64,000 nucleotides of DNA from Bacillota bacterium (GCA_023402075.1 JAEXCS010000013.1:1-64000), one strand, 5' to 3'. Positions 34,645-44,367 are shown, counted from the first letter of the stretch. The notes: generated from the letters alone by a model not told the origin. A program made the numbers and translations.

Positions 34645-35047
34645 GTTCTCGCCCTTCTCATTAAATAATGTTGCAGATAAAATTAGTATCGGCTGATTTC
34701 GCCCTTTTATGTTCCGGAGGCAGGGGGACCTAATCTTTCAATTTGCCAGTTGGGTGAAAATATAAATTTGGTGGCGAGTGGTTTGTATAAGTCATGATGA
34801 TCTAAACCGCGGAGCTAAAGAGCAAGACGTTGGCATTTGCAGCCACCTGAATATGTTATTTCGAGTTGAAAAAATAGTCAATCAGAATTATAATTTATTA
34901 AAGAATAAACTGGATTTGAACTTTACTCTCGGCAAATAAAAAGAAAGGGACGGCAGTTGAAGAAAGGCGTCAATAGGACAACAAGATGCTGGAAGCCTTC
35001 TTAGGGTAAGTCGGAGACTTGCGGTGAATAGGAAAGAGAGTGAGACC
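34645..35047. other. Intergenic region upstream of SLH gene 1
   Basis: No gene. It holds the leader of selO (minus strand) at the left and the promoter at 34866-34894 with a ~150 nt leader at the right. That leader can form a short hairpin, GTAAGTC-GGA-GACTTGC near 35010, and AAGGC/GCCTT pairing farther up, but matches no riboswitch class I can name. Confidence 0.5.
34866..34894 (+). promoter_or_regulatory. Predicted promoter of SLH gene 1
   Basis: TTGAAA at 34866-34871, 17 nt, perfect TATAAT at 34889-34894. Confidence 0.7.
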
Positions 35048-36202
35048 ATGAAAAGAGTTTTTGCGGGGTTTTTGACAGTTGTGCTGCTGCTGGGACTGCT
35101 GAGCGTGGGAGCCGGGGCAGCGGAGACGAAATACGCGCCTTTTACGCTGGTCAACAGCTTCGCCACCGTGACCATCGACAAGGCCAGAGTGATTGAACGA
35201 CCGGAGGACAAGACCTTTAACATCTTTTACGGTGTGCCCGCCGACGCGAAAGTCACGGTTATCATCACCGGCGCGCAGGAGGGCCTCGACCTCTACATCG
35301 GCGCGGGCTTTGTCAAGGGCAGCGTCAACACGGACGGCAGCGTACTTGGAAAAGGCTCAGCCGAGTGTGTCCTGAACGCCGACAATGTGTTGCAGAGGGT
35401 CTATTTGGAAGGAGAAAACAGCAGCGTACAGGAGCAAGATGACAGCTGGGTGGATGCTTCCGATGATATCCGACAGAACGGAACCTACACCTTCACCATC
35501 AACGCCGCCGACTATGTGGGCTGGAATATGAGTTTGCTTTGCGGAACGGCAGGGTGGTCCGGCCCTTCCAGCGCTCGAAGGACGTTGATGATGAGTTCTT
35601 GTTCTCAGCAGCCGGATGACGAGGAGAACTGGATTGGACTTATCGTGGAAAAGGCGGTTGGCGCGGCGTCTTCGATTGCGCCGAGCACCGGAACCTTTAC
35701 CGACGTGGCGGCGGGTTCCTACTGCTATGACGCGGTAAAGTGGGCGGTGACACAGAACATCACAACCGGCAAGACGGCAACCACCTTTGCACCCGGCGAA
35801 ACCTGCACCAAGGCGCAGATTCTGACATTCCTGTGGCGGGCCAACGGCCAGCCGGAGCCTGCCGCCGTCAATCCCTTCACCGATGTGACCCAGAGCAATT
35901 ACTACTATCGGGCGGCGCTGTGGGCCGCGGAGCAGGGTTTGATATCCGGGAGCGTCTTTGGCGCGTCTGCGCCCTGCACCCGGGCTATGACGGTTTCATA
36001 TCTCTGGACGCTTGCGGGAAAGACCGAAGCCCAAAAATCCGCCGCGTTCACCGACGTGGCCGCAGACGCGCCATATGCCAAGGCGGTGGCGTGGGCAGTG
36101 GAAAAGGGGATTACCGCTGGCAAAACCGCCGATGCGTTTGCGCCCGACGCCGTGTGTACCCGGGGGCAGATCGCCACGTTTTTGTACCGGGCCATGGGTT
36201 AG
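35048..36202 (+). CDS. Secreted S-layer-homology protein 1
   Basis: 384 residues from MKRVFAGFLTVVL; a frame opening 8 codons earlier is less likely because the signal peptide would start late. Signal peptide ~1-24 (LLLGLLSVGAGAAE). Residues ~25-210 form an unrecognised extracellular domain with beta-rich character. The last ~175 residues are three SLH repeats, each beginning FTDV (FTDVAAGSYCYDAVKWAV, FTDVTQSNYYYRAALWAA, FTDVAADAPYAKAVAWAV). These bind secondary wall polymer and hold the protein on the surface. Confidence 0.88.
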   Translation: MKRVFAGFLTVVLLLGLLSVGAGAAETKYAPFTLVNSFATVTIDKARVIERPEDKTFNIFYGVPADAKVTVIITGAQEGLDLYIGAGFVKGSVNTDGSVLGKGSAECVLNADNVLQRVYLEGENSSVQEQDDSWVDASDDIRQNGTYTFTINAADYVGWNMSLLCGTAGWSGPSSARRTLMMSSCSQQPDDEENWIGLIVEKAVGAASSIAPSTGTFTDVAAGSYCYDAVKWAVTQNITTGKTATTFAPGETCTKAQILTFLWRANGQPEPAAVNPFTDVTQSNYYYRAALWAAEQGLISGSVFGASAPCTRAMTVSYLWTLAGKTEAQKSAAFTDVAADAPYAKAVAWAVEKGITAGKTADAFAPDAVCTRGQIATFLYRAMG

Positions 36203-36266
36203 GCAACAATTTTTTAAAATAAGCGCGTTTAAAAACATTCGCGTAAAGGGCATTATAAAGTCATGG

Positions 36267-36294
36267 AAAAAGAGCGGCTTTTGCCGCTCTTTTT
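36267..36294. terminator. Terminator after SLH gene 1
   Basis: AAAAAGAGCGGC (36267-36278), loop TTTT, GCCGCTCTTTTT (36283-36294). Perfect 12 bp stem with T run. Confidence 0.93.
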
Positions 36295-36376
36295 CTGTAT
36301 AATCTTCCGGACGCGGTAAACACTACCTCCACACAGGACTTGAATCATAGAATTTACAACAGGAGGTCGTGTTCCC

Positions 36377-37366
36377 TTGAAAATGAGAAATAAGAAAGCC
36401 CGCGTATCGGCGTTGCTGCTGGCGCTGCTGGTGACGCTGACCGTACCCGCGCAGGCGCTGTTCGGCAAAAAGAACGAGGAACCGGCGCCCCCGGCTCAGG
36501 GCGCGCCCATTGCAAAGGAAATTTCCGTCAAAACCTATCGCAACATTCCTTACCGTGCACAGTTTCTTGCCTCGGACGACGAAAACGGCGAGCTGACATT
36601 TGCCGTGGACACAGCACCGAAGAAAGGCACCGTTACCGTTGCAGGTAACGTATTCACCTATACGCCGACAGAGGGCAAAAGCGGGAAAGACAGCTTCACC
36701 TATGTGGTAACGGACCCTACGGGGAATGTTTCCGCTCCTGCCACCGTCACCGTCATGGTGGAAAAGACTAAGTCCGGCGTGGCGTATCAGGACATGGGGG
36801 GCAGCTCTGCCGCCGCAGCCGCCCAGTATCTGGCGGAGACAGGGGCCTTCACCGGTGCGCGCATCGGCGGGCAATACTATTTTGAGCCGGAACGCACCCT
36901 TTCCCGGGCCGAATTTCTGGCCATGACCATGGAGCTTGCAAGCCTTCCGGCAGATACTGTTACCATGACCGGCTTCTCCGACGATGAGGCCATTCCCACG
37001 TGGGCCAAATCCTATGCGGCGGCTGGCCTTTCTGAGGGAATCATCCGGGGCGTATCCACCGAGACGGGGGCAGCGTTCCGCAGCAATGAGCCTGTGACCT
37101 TTAACGAGGCGGCGGCCATCTTGGATCGGGTGCTGGCGGTGGGCGATGTAGACCTTGCCACATGGTATGCCGACCGGGACGCCACCCCTTCCTGGGCGGC
37201 ACAGGCCGTGGGAAATCTGGAGGCGGTCAGCGTCATGTCCGTGGGCAGCTTTGGAAGCGGCACCCTTTCTCAGCCCATGACCCGGGCGGATGCAGCGCAG
37301 ATGCTTTGTGCGGCGGGAACACTGCTGGACGGAGAGCAGACCGGGCTTCTGGACTGGATGCGCTGA
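36377..37366 (+). CDS. Secreted Ig/cadherin-like protein with SLH-like region
   Basis: 329 residues from the TTG at 36377, 9 nt after AGGAGGT; the ATG two codons later is the alternative. Signal peptide ~1-27. Residues ~45-130 read like a bacterial Ig/cadherin-type beta domain (FTYTPTEGKSGKDSFTYVVTDPTG). Residues ~140-320 are degenerate SLH-like repeats (LSRAEFLAMTMELAS, WAKSYAAAGLSEGII, MTRADAAQMLCAAG). Probably a wall-associated adhesin or structural protein. It lies between two terminators, so it is its own unit. Confidence 0.8.
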   Translation: MKMRNKKARVSALLLALLVTLTVPAQALFGKKNEEPAPPAQGAPIAKEISVKTYRNIPYRAQFLASDDENGELTFAVDTAPKKGTVTVAGNVFTYTPTEGKSGKDSFTYVVTDPTGNVSAPATVTVMVEKTKSGVAYQDMGGSSAAAAAQYLAETGAFTGARIGGQYYFEPERTLSRAEFLAMTMELASLPADTVTMTGFSDDEAIPTWAKSYAAAGLSEGIIRGVSTETGAAFRSNEPVTFNEAAAILDRVLAVGDVDLATWYADRDATPSWAAQAVGNLEAVSVMSVGSFGSGTLSQPMTRADAAQMLCAAGTLLDGEQTGLLDWMR

Positions 37367-37400
37367 AAAATTACCCCGGCGCTTCATTAAGAAAAAAGTA

Positions 37401-37437
37401 CAGGAACCTGCCGAAAAGTATTTCCGGCAGGTTCCTG
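37401..37437. terminator. Hairpin after SLH gene 2
   Basis: CAGGAACCTGCCG (37401-37413) pairs with CGGCAGGTTCCTG (37425-37437). Only a weak T run follows (GCGCTTGTATT), so termination may be partial. The ddl promoter begins 4 nt later. Confidence 0.7.
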
Positions 37438-37440
37438 CGC

Positions 37441-37469
37441 TTGTATTCACGGAAAATTTGTGCTAAACT
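37441..37469 (+). promoter_or_regulatory. Predicted promoter of the ddl-murF operon
   Basis: TTGTAT at 37441-37446, 17 nt, TAAACT at 37464-37469 with an extended TGC before it. About 95 nt upstream of ddl. Confidence 0.65.
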
Positions 37470-37570
37470 GGTACGGATTGCAATAGCTATTGGATAGCCC
37501 GATTCTCCTGTGGCGGGCCGTGGAATAGAGGCATTTGTGTGGGCCGCCGACGGCGGCGGAAGGAGGAACC

Positions 37571-38650
37571 ATGAAGATCGTGGTATTGGCCGGCGGCCTT
37601 TCGCAGGAGCGGGAAGTTTCGCTGGTTACGGGGACGGCTGTGTGCCAGGCGCTTCGTAAGCGGGGCCACAGGGCTGTTTTGGTGGATTTGTTTTTGGGGC
37701 TTGAGGAGTATGCCGGACCGCTGGAGTCCGTGTTTGACGCGCCGGACGGACGCTGCGGCAACGCTGCCATTAAAACCACCGCGCCCGATTTGGAAGCGGT
37801 GCGCCGCGGCCGGAAGGACCAAGGGCCCAGCGTGATTGGAAAGGACGTTTTAAACGTCTGCGCGCTGGCTGATATTGTGTTTGTGGGGCTTCACGGTGAA
37901 AGCGGAGAGGACGGGCGCATTCAGGCCGCTCTGGATTTGCTGGGAATCCCTTACACCGGATCGGGACACCTTTCCTCCGCCATGGCCATGGATAAGATTG
38001 TTACAAAGCGGCTGATGGAAGCCGCAGGGATTCGCACGCCCAAGTGGCGGCTGGTGGAGTACGGCGAGGCGGAGGTGGAAGCCCTGTCTGAAGAGCTGCC
38101 GATGCCCTGCGTGGTGAAGACGCCGGGGGGCGGCTCCTCCATCGGGGTTTACATGCCCGAGACGCGGGAGGAGCTGAAAGCTGCCCTGCGGGACCTTTTG
38201 CACTTTGACGGGCAGATTATTGTGGAAGAACGCATTGTGGGCCGGGACATTTTCACCGGCATACTGGGGGACCGGTGGCTGCCGTCGGTAGAAGTCATTT
38301 CCGCAAAGGGAAAATTCGACTACGAGGCAAAGTACCAGTCCGGCGGGGCGCTGGAGCTGTGTCCTGCGGATATTACCGCAGAGCAGCAGCAGGAGATTGG
38401 CCAAATGGCGCTGAATCTTCACCGCCTGCTGGGGCTGTCGGTATATTCCCGGGCCGATTTTGTGCTGGATGGGGCCGGTGTGCCTTGGTGTTTGGAGATT
38501 AACTCTCTCCCGGGCCTGACCTCCGCCAGCCTGATGCCCAAGGAGGCTGCCGCCGCGGGGCTTACTTATGAGGAGCTCTGCGAGGAAATTGTTCAGCTTT
38601 CTTTAAGGAGGACGTGTCAACATGCTGCCAATGACTGTCAGGGAGATTGA
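37571..38650 (+). CDS. ddl: D-alanine--D-alanine ligase
   Basis: 359 residues from MKIVVLAGGLSQEREVSL, behind GGAAGGAGG. ATP-grasp enzyme that makes the D-Ala-D-Ala dipeptide for peptidoglycan. Seen: the N-terminal GGLSQEREVS substrate loop, KTPGGGSSIGV nucleotide loop, and the metal site CLEINSLPGLTSASLMPK. Its 3' end overlaps murF by 29 bp, so the two steps are translated together: MurF adds the dipeptide that Ddl makes. Confidence 0.96.
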   Translation: MKIVVLAGGLSQEREVSLVTGTAVCQALRKRGHRAVLVDLFLGLEEYAGPLESVFDAPDGRCGNAAIKTTAPDLEAVRRGRKDQGPSVIGKDVLNVCALADIVFVGLHGESGEDGRIQAALDLLGIPYTGSGHLSSAMAMDKIVTKRLMEAAGIRTPKWRLVEYGEAEVEALSEELPMPCVVKTPGGGSSIGVYMPETREELKAALRDLLHFDGQIIVEERIVGRDIFTGILGDRWLPSVEVISAKGKFDYEAKYQSGGALELCPADITAEQQQEIGQMALNLHRLLGLSVYSRADFVLDGAGVPWCLEINSLPGLTSASLMPKEAAAAGLTYEELCEEIVQLSLRRTCQHAANDCQGD

Positions 38651-40004
38651 ATCCGCCGTGGGCGGCGTGTGGTGGAATCCCCGGGAGGATGCGCCTTCCG
38701 TCTCCGCCGTCTGCACCGACAGCCGGGAACTGACCTCCGGATGCCTGTTTGTGCCATGGAAGGGCGAGCGGTTTGACGGTCACGATTTTATTGACAGCGC
38801 ACTGGAGGCGGGCGCGGCAGGAACCCTGTGCGCCCGCCTGCCCGCCGATCTCCGTGCTGATAAATTCTATATCAAGGTGGACGACACCCGTCTGGCGCTG
38901 CGGGCGCTGGCCTCTGCCTACCGGAACCGGTTCGATATTCCCTTTGTCCAGATTACCGGCTCTGTGGGGAAGACCACTACCAAGGAGATGATCGCAACGG
39001 TCCTCTCTGCGGGGCTGAACGTGCTGAAAACGCCGGAGAATTTTAACAACGACATCGGAACGCCCCTGACGCTGTTTGGCCTGACGGAGGAGCATCAGGC
39101 GGCGGTGATTGAAACGGGCATGAATCACTTCGGAGAGATTCACTATCTTTCCGAGCTGGTCCGTCCGGATATTGCTGTGGTTTCCAACGTCGGCGATGCC
39201 CACATCGAGTTTTTGGGCAGCCGGGAGGGAATTTTAAAGGCCAAGAGCGAGATTTTTGACTTCTTAAAGCCCGATGGCGTGGCAATCCTCAACGGGGACG
39301 ACGCGCTGCTGAGCACCTTGGAACTGCCCTTTACCACCTTGCGGTGCGGGCAGTCCGAGGGGTGCAACGTCCGCGTCAGCGATGTGGCCGACCGGGGACT
39401 GGACGGAACCTGCTGCCGCGTCACCACAAAAAAAGACGTGTATGATTTGACCATTCACGCGCCGGGGCAGCATCTGGTGTACTGTGCGTCCATGGCCGTG
39501 GCCATTGCAGAGCTGCTGGGCCTGAGCCACGAACAGATTGTCTCGGGCGTGGCGGCTTTTCAGGGCGTTGGAAACCGGATGGAAGTGGTGCGCCTTCCCG
39601 GCGGCCGTATCATTTTAAACGACTGCTATAACGCGAATCCCCAGTCGGTTGCGGCGGGGCTGGAGGTGCTGGCAAAAAGCACCGGCTCCCGCAAGCTGGC
39701 GATTTTGGGGGATATGGGCGAGCTGGGCGACCACGGCGATGCCGCCCACTATAATATCGGCGCACTGGCCGCCATGCTGGGCATCGACATGGTCATCGCC
39801 ATCGGGGAAAAGGCGGAGAAAATTGCGGAGGGAACCTTGGCCTCCGGCGGCTGCGCCATTCACTTTCCGGACAAGGACGCGGCGAAGGATGAGCTGCTCA
39901 GCCAGTTCGAGCCGGATACCAGCGCGCTGGTGAAGGCTTCTCACTTTTCCATGCATTTTGAGACGATTGTAGAATTTTTGAAAGCACAGGATTATCAGGA
40001 TTAA
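38622..40004 (+). CDS. murF: UDP-MurNAc-tripeptide--D-alanyl-D-alanine ligase
   Basis: 460 residues. N-terminal UDP-substrate domain (CTDSRELTSGCLFVPWKGERFDGHDF), central ATPase with P-loop ITGSVGKTTTKEM and the ENFNNDIGTPLTLF signature, and C-terminal Rossmann domain (YNANPQSVAAGLEVL). It joins D-Ala-D-Ala to UDP-MurNAc-tripeptide in the cytosol. The start lies within the end of ddl, behind AAGGAGG. Confidence 0.96.
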   Translation: MLPMTVREIESAVGGVWWNPREDAPSVSAVCTDSRELTSGCLFVPWKGERFDGHDFIDSALEAGAAGTLCARLPADLRADKFYIKVDDTRLALRALASAYRNRFDIPFVQITGSVGKTTTKEMIATVLSAGLNVLKTPENFNNDIGTPLTLFGLTEEHQAAVIETGMNHFGEIHYLSELVRPDIAVVSNVGDAHIEFLGSREGILKAKSEIFDFLKPDGVAILNGDDALLSTLELPFTTLRCGQSEGCNVRVSDVADRGLDGTCCRVTTKKDVYDLTIHAPGQHLVYCASMAVAIAELLGLSHEQIVSGVAAFQGVGNRMEVVRLPGGRIILNDCYNANPQSVAAGLEVLAKSTGSRKLAILGDMGELGDHGDAAHYNIGALAAMLGIDMVIAIGEKAEKIAEGTLASGGCAIHFPDKDAAKDELLSQFEPDTSALVKASHFSMHFETIVEFLKAQDYQD

Positions 40005-40013
40005 GGAACACGA

Positions 40014-41912
40014 ATGATAGAAATACAGGTAGAAGGGCTGGTCAAGTCCTTTGATTTGGAAAAGAAAATACTGGACGGACTGACCTTTCAGATTGATGAA
40101 GGAGAGCGGGTGGGGCTTTTAGGCCCCAACGGCGCGGGAAAAACCACGCTGTTCCGCATTCTTACCGGTGAGTTGGACTATGACGAGGGCAGCGTGTCTC
40201 TTGCAAAGGGCCGTCGGCTGGGGCTGATTTCTCAGATTCCTGTTTATCCGGAGGGGTATACGGTAGAGGATGTGCTCCGTACGGCGTTCGACCGTCTTTC
40301 TGCGCTGGCAAGGGAGATGGAAGACCTTGCGGGACGCATGGCGGCGGGAGAGAGCGACCCGGCGATTTTGCGCCGTTATGGGTCACTGACGGAAAAGTTT
40401 GAGCTGTTCGGCGGGTATGACACGGAGGTGGCCGTCAACAAGGTTGCAAACGGCCTCTCCATCCCGCAGTCCATGCGCTTGGAGCCTTTTGACCGTCTTT
40501 CAGGGGGAGAGAAGACCCGTGTGAATTTGGGCCGCCTGATTCTGGAGGATACGGACGTTTTACTGCTGGACGAGCCAACCAACCATCTGGACCTTCACGC
40601 AACAGAGTGGCTGGAGGACTATATTTCCCATTTCAAGGGTACCGTGGTGGCAATCTCTCATGACCGGTATTTTCTGGACCGGGCCGTGACACGGATTGTG
40701 GAGATCAACGGTGGAAAAGCGGAGTTTTACAGCGGAAATTATAGCTTTTATGCCGTGGAAAAAGAGCGGCGCTATCAGGAAAAGCTGAAGCAGTATGAAA
40801 AAGAGCAGGCCAAAATCGCCCAGCTTACCGAAGCGGCGGACCGGCTGCGCCTGTGGGCCTTTATGGGAAACGACGCGATGTACAAGCGGGCGTTTTCCAT
40901 GGAAAAGCGTATCGAGCGGATGCGCACCACCGACAGGCCCACCAAGCGCCGGAAGATGGACGCGCGCTTTTCCTCCATCGACTTTCAGGGGGATGAGGCG
41001 CTGACGATTCGGAATGTGTCCAAGTCCTTTGGGGCAAAAAAGCTCTTCGAGGACATCAGCTTAAAAGTAGAGGGAGGCGAACGCATTGCCCTCATCGGCG
41101 ACAACGGGGCGGGGAAATCCACGCTTATCAAGATGGTGATGGACGAGGAGTATCCCGACGGGGGGCGTATTAAACTGGGGCCTGCCGTTAAGGTGGCATG
41201 CCTGCCGCAAATCATCCATTTTGACCACCCTGACTGGAATCTGGTGGAAAACCTTCAGGCAACCAAACGGGGCATGACGGAAACCAGCGCGAGAAACCGG
41301 CTGGCTTCCTATGATTTCCGGGGAGAAGACGTGTTTAAATCCGTCTCTGTCCTCTCCGGCGGGGAAAAAAGCCGCCTGCGGTTGTGTATGCTGATGGATG
41401 GGGAAATTAACTTCCTGATTCTGGACGAACCCACCAACCATTTGGATATCGACTCTCGGGAGTGGATAGAGGACGCGGTGGAGAGCTTTGACGGAACGCT
41501 TCTGTTTGTCTCCCATGACCGGTATTTCATCAACCGCTTTGCCACCCGTATCTGGGAGGTGGCGGACGGAACCATTACCGACTGGCCTATGGGCTTTGCC
41601 CGTTACAGGGAGGAAAAGGAACGCGAGACACAGAAAAAACATGAGAGCGCAAAAGCTGTAAAGGATAAGACCGTTACGCAAAAGCCACTCCGTACGGGAC
41701 GGGAGCAGACCGCGGCCCGCAAGCAATTGGTCATCTGCGAGCGCCATATCGGAGAGACGGAGACGCTTCTTGAAAAGCTGGATGCCGACATGATGGCCGC
41801 GGCCTGTGACTATGAAAAACTGAACGCACTGCTTGCGGAAAAGGACGCAGTGCAGACGGCGCTGGATGAGCTGTATGAAAAGTGGGAGGCACTTTCGGAG
41901 GCATCGGAATGA
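40014..41912 (+). CDS. ABC-F family ATPase (ribosome-associated)
   Basis: 632 residues with two ABC domains and no membrane segment. Walker A motifs are GPNGAGKTT (~41) and GDNGAGKST (~365); signature sequences LSGGEKTRV and LSGGEKSRL; Walker B LLLDEPTNHLD and LILDEPTNHLD. The helical linker between them (RRYQEKLKQYEKEQAKIAQL to RIERM) is the P-site-tRNA interaction region of ABC-F proteins. A C-terminal coiled coil (~545-632) follows, as in YdiF/Uup types. Likely a translation factor; no evidence for antibiotic resistance. Stop overlaps the next start (ATGA). Confidence 0.94.
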   Translation: MIEIQVEGLVKSFDLEKKILDGLTFQIDEGERVGLLGPNGAGKTTLFRILTGELDYDEGSVSLAKGRRLGLISQIPVYPEGYTVEDVLRTAFDRLSALAREMEDLAGRMAAGESDPAILRRYGSLTEKFELFGGYDTEVAVNKVANGLSIPQSMRLEPFDRLSGGEKTRVNLGRLILEDTDVLLLDEPTNHLDLHATEWLEDYISHFKGTVVAISHDRYFLDRAVTRIVEINGGKAEFYSGNYSFYAVEKERRYQEKLKQYEKEQAKIAQLTEAADRLRLWAFMGNDAMYKRAFSMEKRIERMRTTDRPTKRRKMDARFSSIDFQGDEALTIRNVSKSFGAKKLFEDISLKVEGGERIALIGDNGAGKSTLIKMVMDEEYPDGGRIKLGPAVKVACLPQIIHFDHPDWNLVENLQATKRGMTETSARNRLASYDFRGEDVFKSVSVLSGGEKSRLRLCMLMDGEINFLILDEPTNHLDIDSREWIEDAVESFDGTLLFVSHDRYFINRFATRIWEVADGTITDWPMGFARYREEKERETQKKHESAKAVKDKTVTQKPLRTGREQTAARKQLVICERHIGETETLLEKLDADMMAAACDYEKLNALLAEKDAVQTALDELYEKWEALSEASE

Positions 41913-42682
41913 AAAAATCGGTTCGGATTTCTCTGGCGGCGGCAGGCTTGGTGCTGCTTGCGGGAATGGGAATCTGGTTTGTCCCCGGCATGAGGTTTTC
42001 TGCATGGCTGTGCGGTGGAATTGCTGTGGCTCTGCTTCTGTGGGCGGCGCTGTGCCGGTGGAGTGAGAAAAGCAGGGTTGGGAAGGCCTGTAAAGTGCTG
42101 TTTCTTGCGTGCACCGCAGCGGGAATTCTGTCTTTTGTGGTTGTAGAGACATTTTTGGTGAAGGTGGGGCGGATTCCGCCCTACGGGAATCCGCCCGCCG
42201 CGGTGGTGGTGCTGGGAGCCGGGGTTAACGGAACAACACCCTCTTTGGTGTTAGCCTCCCGGCTGAACACTGCCCGCGCCTATCTTGGCGGGGTGCCGTC
42301 GGATACGCCGGTGATTCTCTCCGGCGGACAGGGGCCGGGGGAGGACATCACCGAGGCGCAGGCTATGTACGACTATCTGACAGCGGTTGGAATTAGCGGT
42401 GAACGGCTGTATCTGGAAGAGAACTCCACCACCACGGCGGAAAATCTGGCGTATTCCAGCGTGATTCTTGACACACTTGGGATTGATACCTACAACAACA
42501 GCGTGGCTGTGGTGACCAACGATTTTCATATGGCGCGCGTTCGCTACCTGGCGGATTTTGATACGCCCATCACCGTGACCGGCGTTCCCGCACGGCTGCC
42601 CTACTGGTGGCTGACAGCCAACTATTATACCCGGGAGTATTTCGCATTTGCAAAGGCCGTGTGGAACCGGCTGACGAATTGA
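41909..42682 (+). CDS. YdcF/ElyC-like (DUF218) membrane protein
   Basis: 257 residues from the ATG at 41909, which overlaps the ABC-F stop in ATGA and follows CGGAGG; a frame opening at 41882 is less likely. Two membrane helices at ~8-27 and ~30-47 and a further hydrophobic segment near 65-80, then a DUF218 domain (VVVLGAGVNG, ASRLNTARAYL, SGGQGPGEDITEA, LEENSTTTAENL, VTNDFHMARVRYL). Family members such as ElyC and SanA act in envelope or lipid-carrier metabolism; the exact reaction is unknown. Confidence 0.88.
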   Translation: MKKSVRISLAAAGLVLLAGMGIWFVPGMRFSAWLCGGIAVALLLWAALCRWSEKSRVGKACKVLFLACTAAGILSFVVVETFLVKVGRIPPYGNPPAAVVVLGAGVNGTTPSLVLASRLNTARAYLGGVPSDTPVILSGGQGPGEDITEAQAMYDYLTAVGISGERLYLEENSTTTAENLAYSSVILDTLGIDTYNNSVAVVTNDFHMARVRYLADFDTPITVTGVPARLPYWWLTANYYTREYFAFAKAVWNRLTN

Positions 42683-42731
42683 CCGGTGAAGCCGGGCGCA
42701 TTCGCGCCCGCGAGATGATCAGGGAGGTCTT

Positions 42732-43232
42732 ATGAGCGATATTTTATGTATGTATTACTCTCGCACGGGGAACACCAAGACGGCAATGCAGGAGCTGGCC
42801 GCCGCGCTGGACGCGGAGCTGGTGGAGCTGAAAGACGGGGTGAATCGCTCCGGCGTGAAGGGCTATCTACGCAGCGGAATGGACGCGATGCGCCGTACGG
42901 TGGAGACGCTCCAGCCCATTGAAACGCAAAAGCCACTGACAAATTACAAGCTTGTAATTTTGGGAACGCCGGTTTGGGCCGGGCGGTGCAGCAGCGCGAT
43001 GCGCAGCTTTTTGCAAGAGCAGGGGCATCTCCTGACCGACGTATCCTATGTGCTGCTCCGGGGCGGAAACGCCAAATACGAGGAGATTTACAGCCAGATG
43101 GACAAGTATCTTTCCCACCCCCACCAAACCGCCGTATCCTTGCGGGCCGGGTCTGTGGGCTATCACTTCTGGCAGGAGGAATTTCTCCGCCGGACCCGTG
43201 CGTTTCTGGAGGGACGGGAGTGTCAGAATTAG
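42732..43232 (+). CDS. Flavodoxin
   Basis: 166 residues. FMN phosphate loop YYSRTGNTKTAM at ~9-20, then an alternating alpha/beta flavodoxin fold with LVILGTPVWAGRCSSAMRSF as the ring-binding loop. An electron carrier in the cytosol; partner not known. AGGGAGGT precedes the ATG. Confidence 0.9.
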   Translation: MSDILCMYYSRTGNTKTAMQELAAALDAELVELKDGVNRSGVKGYLRSGMDAMRRTVETLQPIETQKPLTNYKLVILGTPVWAGRCSSAMRSFLQEQGHLLTDVSYVLLRGGNAKYEEIYSQMDKYLSHPHQTAVSLRAGSVGYHFWQEEFLRRTRAFLEGRECQN

Positions 43233-43268
43233 CGGCCTTCCCAGCATGAAAGAGGGGAGGAAAGACGC

Positions 43269-44330
43269 TTGATTGAAAAACTTAAAGAAATTGCGGTGCG
43301 GTACGATGCACTGCAAGCCCAGCTTGGCGACCCGTCCGTTTACGGCGACGCAGACCGGCTGCGGGTTGTGAATCAGGAGCTGAAGGAGCTTGCCCCGGTG
43401 GCGGAGGCATTTTCCGCATGGGAGCGGGCAGATCGCCGCCTGCGGGAGACGGAGCTGCTTTTAAGCGACCCGGAGCTGCGCGCCATCGCACAGGAGGAAC
43501 TGCCGGAGGTACGGGCGGAGGCAGAGCGGATGGAATCCGCTTTGAAGCCCCTGCTGCTGCCCCGGGACCCGGACGACGGGCGCAATGTGGTGGTGGAAAT
43601 CCGGGGCGGCGTTGGCGGGGAGGAGAGTGCGCTGTTTGCAGCGGCACTTTTCCGAATGTATCTGATGTACGCCGAAAAACAGGGGTTTTCCGTGGATGTT
43701 GTCAATGAAAACAGAACGGAACTTGGTGGTGTAAAGGAAATCAGCTTTCTGGTGGAGGGCAATGGTGCATGGTCCCGGTTCAAGTTTGAAAGCGGAGTCC
43801 ACCGGGTGCAGCGGGTGCCGGAGACGGAATCCGCCGGACGTATCCACACCAGTGCGGCCACCGTTGCCGTGCTGCCGGAAGCGCAGGAAGTGGAATTTTC
43901 CATCGACCCCGGTGATTTGCAGATAGACACCTTCCGCGCCTCGGGTGCCGGCGGGCAGCACATTAATAAGACGGAGTCCGCCATCCGCATCACGCATTTG
44001 CCCACCGGGACAGTGGTGGAATGTCAGGACGAGCGGAGCCAGTACAAAAACCGGGAAAAGGCCATGAAGGTGCTGCGCTCCCGGCTGTATGAGGCGGAGC
44101 TTGCCCGGCGGGACGCAGATCAGGCCGCCCGCCGCCGCAGTCAGGTTGGCAGCGGGGACCGGAGTGAGCGCATCCGCACCTATAACTTTCCACAGAGCCG
44201 GGTGACGGACCATCGCATCGGTCTGACGCTGTACAAGCTGGACGGCGTGATGAACGGCGAGCTGGACGAGCTGATCGACGCGCTGATTGCCGCCGACACG
44301 GCGGAAAAGCTGCGAAAGCAGGAAAAATAA
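43269..44330 (+). CDS. prfA: Peptide chain release factor 1
   Basis: 353 residues from the TTG at 43269 (behind GAGGGGAGGAAAG). The catalytic GGQ is in SGAGGQHINKTES. The stop-codon recognition segment reads QRVPETESAGRIHTSAATVAV: this is the RF1 form (P-x-T) for UAA and UAG, not the RF2 SPF form. N-terminal helical domain ~1-100. A HemK-type methylase gene, often next to prfA, is not present. Confidence 0.97.
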   Translation: MIEKLKEIAVRYDALQAQLGDPSVYGDADRLRVVNQELKELAPVAEAFSAWERADRRLRETELLLSDPELRAIAQEELPEVRAEAERMESALKPLLLPRDPDDGRNVVVEIRGGVGGEESALFAAALFRMYLMYAEKQGFSVDVVNENRTELGGVKEISFLVEGNGAWSRFKFESGVHRVQRVPETESAGRIHTSAATVAVLPEAQEVEFSIDPGDLQIDTFRASGAGGQHINKTESAIRITHLPTGTVVECQDERSQYKNREKAMKVLRSRLYEAELARRDADQAARRRSQVGSGDRSERIRTYNFPQSRVTDHRIGLTLYKLDGVMNGELDELIDALIAADTAEKLRKQEK

Positions 44331-44367
44331 AAACGGGCGAAGCCCGCGTAAAACAGAAGGTAACGGC

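Noticed and set aside
34895..35047. Possible cyclic-di-GMP-I riboswitch (GGCAAA ... GGGACG fragments)
   Set aside because: The stem that should lie between those two motifs is missing and the second half of the aptamer does not fit.
41061..42152. 363-codon minus-strand frame across the ABC-F gene
   Set aside because: Antisense to conserved ABC motifs; no ribosome-binding site or recognisable domain.
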